Positions 9,201 to 11,386 of a stretch of DNA of 11,386 nt are shown piece by piece (the first letter of the stretch is position 1; each line of letters opens with the position of its first letter). The translations under genes were made by a program, and so were the position numbers. Source of the stretch: CAYYWW01 sp964475515 (GTDB lineage: Archaea > Aenigmatarchaeota > Aenigmatarchaeia > QMZP01); NCBI GenBank assembly GCA_964475515.1, contig CAYYWW010000029.1:1-11386 (forward strand). The letters run 5' to 3'. The notes under the pieces are model-generated. The model was not told the origin of the DNA and did not search any database. It was given only the letters and a program-made list of their open reading frames with translations.

Positions 9201-10893
9201 TCCCAGCACCATCAACTGTGTCTATCCATATTTTATAAAGCCTTACAGCAAAGCCAGAATCAGCATAACCAACATCACCGTCAGATGTTGTTATCTTTAT
9301 TTTAACGATATAGAAACCTGGTGAGTTTGGCGCAGTGAGCTCAACTTCACTGTTGTTTATCGTATAATTTATTTCTGATATTATATTTGACCAACTCTTA
9401 TTCCTTATTTCTAGTACTTGGATAGATGATATATTTTTTTCTTCCCAATTTTCACCATATGCATATGATACTATTTTAACTTTTTCACCTGGTCTGAAAT
9501 CCCATCTCCAAGCATTAAACTCATCCTTGGTTTCTGCGTAGGTTATTATATTTTGCACAGGTACATAAACTTCTCCTATACCCGAGCCCGATGTGCTTGT
9601 ATTCACTTGTATTTTTATTAAAAATTCTCCTGTTCTATTTGGTGCTTGAAATGTTATTGTTCTTGCAAATTCGAAAAATCCTTCTCCAAGTGTTCCTCTG
9701 TTTGGAAGTTCTGAAAGACAGTCTTTAAGTTCTGAGTCTTTACAATCTATTATAGATGCTCCTGTTATTTGTTCTCCGGATAATTCCTCCCCTGTTTTCA
9801 TGTTTATAGCTATTATACCCAAGGTTATGTTTTGGTTTTTCAAGAAGCTTGTGACATGCTCTTTTTCTGTGACTGGTTTGAGATCTATTTTTAAACTTTT
9901 TATCTTAAACCATACTTTATCTGATTGTGTCCTGCTTCCCTTGCTAACTTCAGTTTCAATGTAATAATCACCGTTAGTAAGATTTGAAAGTGAGTATGTG
10001 GTAGAAGTATAAATTCCTCCTGAGGAAGATTCAGTAAAATTAGAAAAAACGGCTTTTGTGTTTCCTTCGGAATCTTTTAAATATGCCGTAATATCAGCAT
10101 TTGTCACTGGCAATTTTTGGGTGGTGTTGCCTCGTTGAAACGTAACAACAACTCTCACTGCAAGAGAATCCGATGTTCCATATATAAATCTTTCCTTACC
10201 GTTGCTATCTATCGTATTTGTTTCTACGTTAAAAGAAGGTACTTTGAAAATTGTAAATGCTTTTCCTTCGCCTGCAATTATGACATAATCCCCATAACCA
10301 TCAGAAGGTATGGTGTAATTACTAAACGCCATTCCTTGAGAATTTGTTGTAAGAGAGATTGGCCCCTTAACTACAGTACCGTTTTTAGTTTTTATTTTTA
10401 AGGAAAAAACAACGTTTGATGCTGGATTTGATGAGCCACCCGATGTCACATAATTTACTGAAACATTTATTGAAACTGTTTCACCTGGGGAATAAATAAA
10501 CTTATCAGTTGTCACAAGAAAGTTTTTTTCCTGTTCTTCAACTGTATAATAGGCCTGTACACTACCGGTATTTGAAGATTTCTGTGCTGTTGCCAGTATT
10601 GTGTGTACGCCGGTAGATCCAGCAGAAATTGGTGATGATTTATACTTACCTTCAGCGTTGGCTGTTGTTTGGCCAACATACGTCCCATCTATGTAAAGTG
10701 AAACAACAGCACCGACAGCCGGTTGAGAATTTGCCGAGTATTTAACATATCCTGAAATTGTTATATTTTCACCGAGCTTATATGTTAAAGAATCCGTTCC
10801 AACAGTTATGTCAAGTCCCGCAGCAAAAACTGTAGTTGACTGTAAGAGGAAACAAATTATAATTACGAATAATGGCATTAAAGTTTTATTCAT
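3298..10893 (-). CDS. Giant secreted repeat protein, candidate S-layer or fibre subunit
   Basis: This 2531-residue protein has a Sec signal peptide at 1-24 (cleavage near VFA-A) and otherwise consists of about 23 beta-rich units. Units end near residues 118, 217, 331, 446, 550, 668, 787, 893, 1012, 1123, 1228, 1338, 1433, 1539, 1640, 1744, 1865, 1971, 2084, 2185, 2297, 2408 and 2531. A typical unit opens with an aromatic-Tyr-x-Pro-Gly-Glu/Asn segment (TDKFIYSPGETV at 129-140; DKWSYSQGENI at 1133-1143). It carries a mid-unit Arg-Asn/Asp-x-x-x-Trp motif, then Gly-x-Tyr-x-Ala, and closes on Ala-Trp-Phe-Lys-Val or a variant. The opening resembles the MG2 domain of alpha-2-macroglobulins, but no thioester GCGEQ is present. 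By hand I count about 80 Asn-x-Ser/Thr sequons. No C-terminal helix or sorting motif is visible. The start is supported by the signal peptide and a TATA box about 28 nt upstream; there is no Shine-Dalgarno, so it is probably leaderless. It is probably extracellular; lattice subunit, adhesin or protective coat are all possible. Confidence 0.9.
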   Translation of the reverse strand: MNKTLMPLFVIIICFLLQSTTVFAAGLDITVGTDSLTYKLGENITISGYVKYSANSQPAVGAVVSLYIDGTYVGQTTANAEGKYKSSPISAGSTGVHTILATAQKSSNTGSVQAYYTVEEQEKNFLVTTDKFIYSPGETVSINVSVNYVTSGGSSNPASNVVFSLKIKTKNGTVVKGPISLTTNSQGMAFSNYTIPSDGYGDYVIIAGEGKAFTIFKVPSFNVETNTIDSNGKERFIYGTSDSLAVRVVVTFQRGNTTQKLPVTNADITAYLKDSEGNTKAVFSNFTESSSGGIYTSTTYSLSNLTNGDYYIETEVSKGSRTQSDKVWFKIKSLKIDLKPVTEKEHVTSFLKNQNITLGIIAINMKTGEELSGEQITGASIIDCKDSELKDCLSELPNRGTLGEGFFEFARTITFQAPNRTGEFLIKIQVNTSTSGSGIGEVYVPVQNIITYAETKDEFNAWRWDFRPGEKVKIVSYAYGENWEEKNISSIQVLEIRNKSWSNIISEINYTINNSEVELTAPNSPGFYIVKIKITTSDGDVGYADSGFAVRLYKIWIDTVDGAGNGANWKWRFGSNDNVYLRLNVFDLNNNRVSSSNLKVSLESLRNEMTGKIYNGLRTTELPADDMDRLGLQISLNGSGATSGFYNAEIKVVDTDGNTDYGYAWFKVSDLDIRVETKDENGMWKWSYSPADNITFSINATYFNQTPVPPNSNASIEALLLMKEGPPISISSDIYATSPPVTLNQGAGSLWLKPSNGKTLPQGFYQALIKVVTPDGLREIQEAWFEVRVINAWSYADPSSVSPNDNVTIRISVTRVDGTPVENATCQLYKVRNAMTWTEVNFPQVPSVTTGTDGVATLEFPASQFNDGDYEAVIRVTSDELGATTESYAWFSVKKYKISAWLVDGSKYIYSPGDTVQMWVRVEYPNSTWQNPQYIPNVNVTVYKFANTENWPWSYVSSVDMVQTEATDPTGMALIKFKAPNDMGTYNPMIRINVSGDVYSSTNPWDSSSFQVRSASVNVRLIDNSTGLMTETDKFSVNSTITVEINVSNPSGGEVNVSSIALKYKNIDSGEETSLQTLSSNLDENNYAHFVAPEKEGDYVLFVTVTDGSTGRPLTPVKRWFKVKLFDPRFWTDKWSYSQGENITVHLDVVDVNDNPVNITVNLTGVRDAWSQTPVAVISEGEKNITGQGEYTFSSPQENGEFEAILCLYSQGSSCTENSQRIYIHFAVESFRIDMWPNSPSFMPTENVMINIELKSGNSFIDPDNYTVNWVDLRDTSTWSNQDAYITEPTESNGGIYKSGVRKIVSFSAENLTTGEYKATLNVTYGSESRLRDVWFKISDAQITIKTIPQVNGHNRDRWFAGETIMLNISINPAENTTGTLRLMDDYSWTEVAVYNFDVVNGNAIVNLTINRTSRYVAIVKIGNAEEAYCFEVGAYRIDMKEWLTEHELKPEDNVTVIFNILNPDGTEYQGYFNVTVNIRNSWDWGLVASNVYNSTMMATNTSDEQITFPHGMQSGEYDAEIIFNIGDKTQTENFWFMVKTNIFEGRSDKNSYMPGETVNIDVFFALPNKTGLSNVNVSIDSIRKKSDWSEAVVNYITRSTLTDSNGHATLNFTLTNTTGELSVKLIGNGTQIAFLDITVSGYDAWVEREANKWSYRPGENFTATLYVFDNNKNPVSNRSVNVKVRREDWSFVESVDINGQTGVNGNFSIKFSLDPGNFTPGHYMLEANIDNGAAIVKDVWFKVETFNTKIETLKEDQSTGTFSHEDQFTQNDTIVIRIEVVDSNWNIIPTNVNATLIEVRDNMYWIDETSKVVLTNIVSSSPGVVDVKFMPINLTTGEYIARINVTANVSGVVSSNIADAWFKISPFKVRIMFECPQGAADNCNPRITTSGGELTARVNISGLYSNFTVCLERIRNLYTGIETAYSGICTNNISIPITFTAPSDEADYDAIFSVNVDGQPYGDIVEWFKVGGNYYMNAWTEPWNVWAGSNVTVWVELWGQNWEDINESQCSFDLTELRNTINWNVLYSNITEWILGPPTDPFGPRGYRIKFTVPPELGAGEYSVHINAVCNGTSISNDAWFRVVAFQVAMLMDNTLSPNQQARMWTKVMSKEGGPIENATIILEKLVDDWTWTTVQTYNQIFTTDDNGEVIINFTAPPQSGRYMLISTIDYNNTRQEIARWFEIKSLNVKIIPQKEKFYEGENIVIYVNVTDPTNNSAPVFNATVNLDIHTFCKNPEECAASFNQGANLVGSTNESGIATFSINTTENNLTSSDLQVWAFVNDPNKGWAEGMKTIILRRYNISVTGTSMEYSVNDNVTFEVTVLNPDGSNPQPQLYVRAGLESMKMTGGNSTELINVIHQLDINYTNFTIPIPSNTSSGPTMLSVVILNDTGPDAKILDEETFMFIVRGTTSSLNFTINESNVIHGGDFVDVNITTDNPNMAMAPFMMHLEKTGEAIPESQLMGGGPGSDKESWYENSIYFDNSGFTHIKILARKQPGNYIILVPFLDKNVGFMSKDAFLDMGVMEYTVS

Positions 10894-10916
10894 TAATTTA
10901 AATTATTTATTTAACC

Positions 10917-10926
10917 TATTTATAAA
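10917..10926 (-). promoter_or_regulatory. TATA box of the giant surface-protein operon
   Basis: The minus strand reads TTTATAAATA, close to the archaeal TATA consensus, centred about 28 nt before the ATG at 10893. Transcription would then begin within a few bases of the ATG. The bases between contain only A/T-rich sequence and no ribosome binding site, which fits a leaderless mRNA. Confidence 0.65.
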
Positions 10927-10929
10927 CTT

Positions 10930-10991
10930 AACGTTCTTCTGAAACAATTTGAAACAGTTTCATAAATTTTTAGATATTCGTGAAACGTTCT
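10930..10991. repeat. TGAAAC repeat cluster with a 13-base palindrome
   Basis: TGAAAC occurs at 10940-10945, 10950-10955 and 10981-10986, and inverted as GTTTCA at 10957-10962. The second and inverted copies form the exact palindrome TGAAACAGTTTCA (10950-10962). AACGTTCT occurs at 10930-10937 and again at 10984-10991, flanking the cluster. The whole lies directly upstream of the operon TATA box, where archaeal activators bind. It is a plausible operator for a dimeric regulator; no regulator gene is visible here. Confidence 0.4.
10961..10971 (+). promoter_or_regulatory. Possible plus-strand TATA box for a small RNA
   Basis: CATAAATTTTT lies about 25 nt upstream of position 10991, just before the GC-rich hairpin block. 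In an AT-rich spacer such a match is weak evidence by itself and gains weight only from the structured block and T-tract that follow. Confidence 0.22.
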
Positions 10992-11078
10992 GTGATTGTA
11001 CGCTCCCGGCAGGAACGGGGATTGCAAAGCAATTCGAAGAGTTGGTGAAGAGCACTCTGCTCATTTTCTTTTACTTTT
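10990..11078 (+). ncRNA. Candidate structured small RNA (GC-rich hairpin block)
   Basis: Within an AT-rich spacer, 11001-11020 has 16 G/C of 20 bases. Three short perfect stems follow each other: CCCG/CGGG (11005-11019, loop of 7), ATTGC/GCAAT (11021-11033, loop of 3) and GAGCA/TGCTC (11050-11062, loop of 3). The last is followed on the plus strand by a T-rich tract (11064-11078, TTTTCTTTTACTTTT), like a terminator. A TATA-like element lies about 25 nt before 10991. GC-rich islands in AT-rich archaea often mark structured RNAs. No known RNA family is recognised, and no intact C/D box pair or tRNA cloverleaf can be folded. Alternatively it is the 3' UTR of the minus-strand small genes, since the last stem begins immediately at their stop codon. 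It has no open frame worth calling. Confidence 0.3.
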
Positions 11079-11240
11079 GGACCAGTTGATGAAAATTATC
11101 CAATACAAAAACAGTAGTGGAACAAAGTAATACCAATAAGGTTTTTCTGGTTTGCACAGTGTGATAATGTAAAGCAAGCCAATTGATACTATTGTCGAAA
11201 TTGCACAAATAATAATTTTTCGCAGTTTGTCTTTCTCCAT
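11061..11240 (-). CDS. Small two-helix membrane protein (59 residues)
   Basis: This short ORF encodes 59 residues starting MEKDKLRKIII. It has two hydrophobic stretches, about residues 9-28 and 36-52, separated by a short CKPEKPYWYY loop, and ends in a basic tail (WSKSKRK). Both ends are Lys-rich, so N and C termini are probably cytoplasmic by the positive-inside rule. The start is supported by GAGGT at 11247-11251 on the minus strand, six bases before the ATG. It overlaps the 3' end of the preceding small ORF by 52 bases in another frame. I do not recognise a family. It could instead be the C-terminal part of a longer three-helix protein if a base is missing in the AAAA run beside its ATG. 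Confidence 0.55.
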   Translation of the reverse strand: MEKDKLRKIIICAISTIVSIGLLYIITLCKPEKPYWYYFVPLLFLYWIIFINWSKSKRK

Positions 11241-11377
11241 TTTGCTACCTCTTTTTGATTTACTTTGATATATTTGTATGCAACCAATACGACAAGGAAA
11301 ACAACAGCCAATCCCGCAGAAATTTTTGGGTGGTCAGAAGCTTTTTTATTGAACATCTTAGCTTGAAAGTTTGCCAT
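11189..11377 (-). CDS. Small single-helix membrane protein (62 residues), start near window edge
   Basis: This ORF encodes 62 residues: a polar, Lys-rich N terminus (MANFQAKMFNKKASDHPK), one hydrophobic helix at about 20-36, then a basic C-terminal stretch. The frame is open to the window edge (9 more bases), so the true start could lie upstream; the ATG at 11377 is only the first available. The last 17 residues or so overlap the next ORF. Because that tail has no distinctive features, the overlap may be a frameshift artefact and the natural product may continue in the other frame. No family is recognised. Confidence 0.42.
   Translation of the reverse strand: MANFQAKMFNKKASDHPKISAGLAVVFLVVLVAYKYIKVNQKEVAKWRKTNCEKLLFVQFRQ
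11247..11251 (-). promoter_or_regulatory. Shine-Dalgarno site of the 59-residue gene
   Basis: The minus strand reads AAGAGGTAGCAAAATG, giving GAGGT with a six-base spacer to the ATG at 11240. This matches the internal-gene ribosome site before the 488-residue gene and supports real translation of this short ORF. Confidence 0.6.
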
Positions 11378-11386
11378 TTTATTTCC

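Noticed and set aside
3298..10893. Possible assembly collapse or recent tandem duplication in the repeat gene
   Set aside because: The repeat units are too different at protein level for near-identical DNA copies; no long exact direct repeat was noticed by eye, so the gene length looks trustworthy.
11020..11065. tRNA-like fragments: a D-arm/anticodon-like stretch GTTGGTGAAGAGCACTCTG on the plus strand and a T-arm-like AATCCCCGTTCCTGCC on the minus strand
   Set aside because: Neither can be completed: the D stem does not pair, the anticodon stem has no 3' half, the acceptor strand has no partner, and the two fragments lie on opposite strands. There is no integrase to support an attachment site. 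Chance or a decayed remnant is likelier.
1..11386. CRISPR array, insertion sequence, transposase, integrase or toxin-antitoxin pair
   Set aside because: No regularly spaced identical repeats, no terminal inverted repeats with a transposase, and no recognisable mobile-element protein are present. The two tiny membrane ORFs lack any feature specific to a toxin-antitoxin pair.

Overview
The window looks like chromosomal DNA from an AT-rich archaeon. The evidence is an archaeal-type aspartyl-tRNA synthetase, TATA boxes about 25 nt upstream of apparently leaderless start codons, a class III (prepilin-like) signal peptide, and a surface protein with a PGF-pre-PGF domain plus a short Cys/Asn/Glu motif that I associate with uncultivated archaea. 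A DPANN-type or related lineage is plausible, but this rests on style and not on a marker phylogeny. Stop codons are used normally (TAA, TAG and TGA all occur as stops).

Layout. Positions 1-65 hold a probable promoter. From 66 to 1821, two plus-strand genes follow: aspS and a 135-residue prepilin-like protein. From 10893 down to 1823, a two-gene minus-strand operon fills about 80% of the window. Its first gene encodes a secreted protein of 2531 residues made almost entirely of about 23 divergent beta-sandwich-like units of roughly 95-120 residues. Eight bases later comes a 488-residue protein with a signal peptide, Ig-like region, Gly-rich linker, PGF-pre-PGF domain, one C-terminal membrane helix and a basic tail. 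The plus and minus gene groups meet tail to tail with one base between stop codons. The region 10894-11060 holds the operon promoter, a cluster of TGAAAC elements and a compact GC-rich hairpin block that may be a small RNA. From 11377 down to 11061 lie two small overlapping minus-strand ORFs, each encoding a tiny membrane protein.

How the parts may work together. The giant protein has an export signal but no visible anchor. The protein encoded directly after it, with a Shine-Dalgarno sequence overlapping the giant gene's stop codon, has a membrane anchor. This resembles in layout the crenarchaeal SlaA/SlaB S-layer pair (large outer subunit, membrane-anchored stalk), with no sequence similarity claimed. 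The most interesting proposal is therefore a two-component cell-surface system: a very long repeat-built fibre or lattice subunit held by a dedicated stalk. Alternatives are a giant adhesin or a macroglobulin-like shield. aspS is a housekeeping gene and probably has no functional link to the surface genes.
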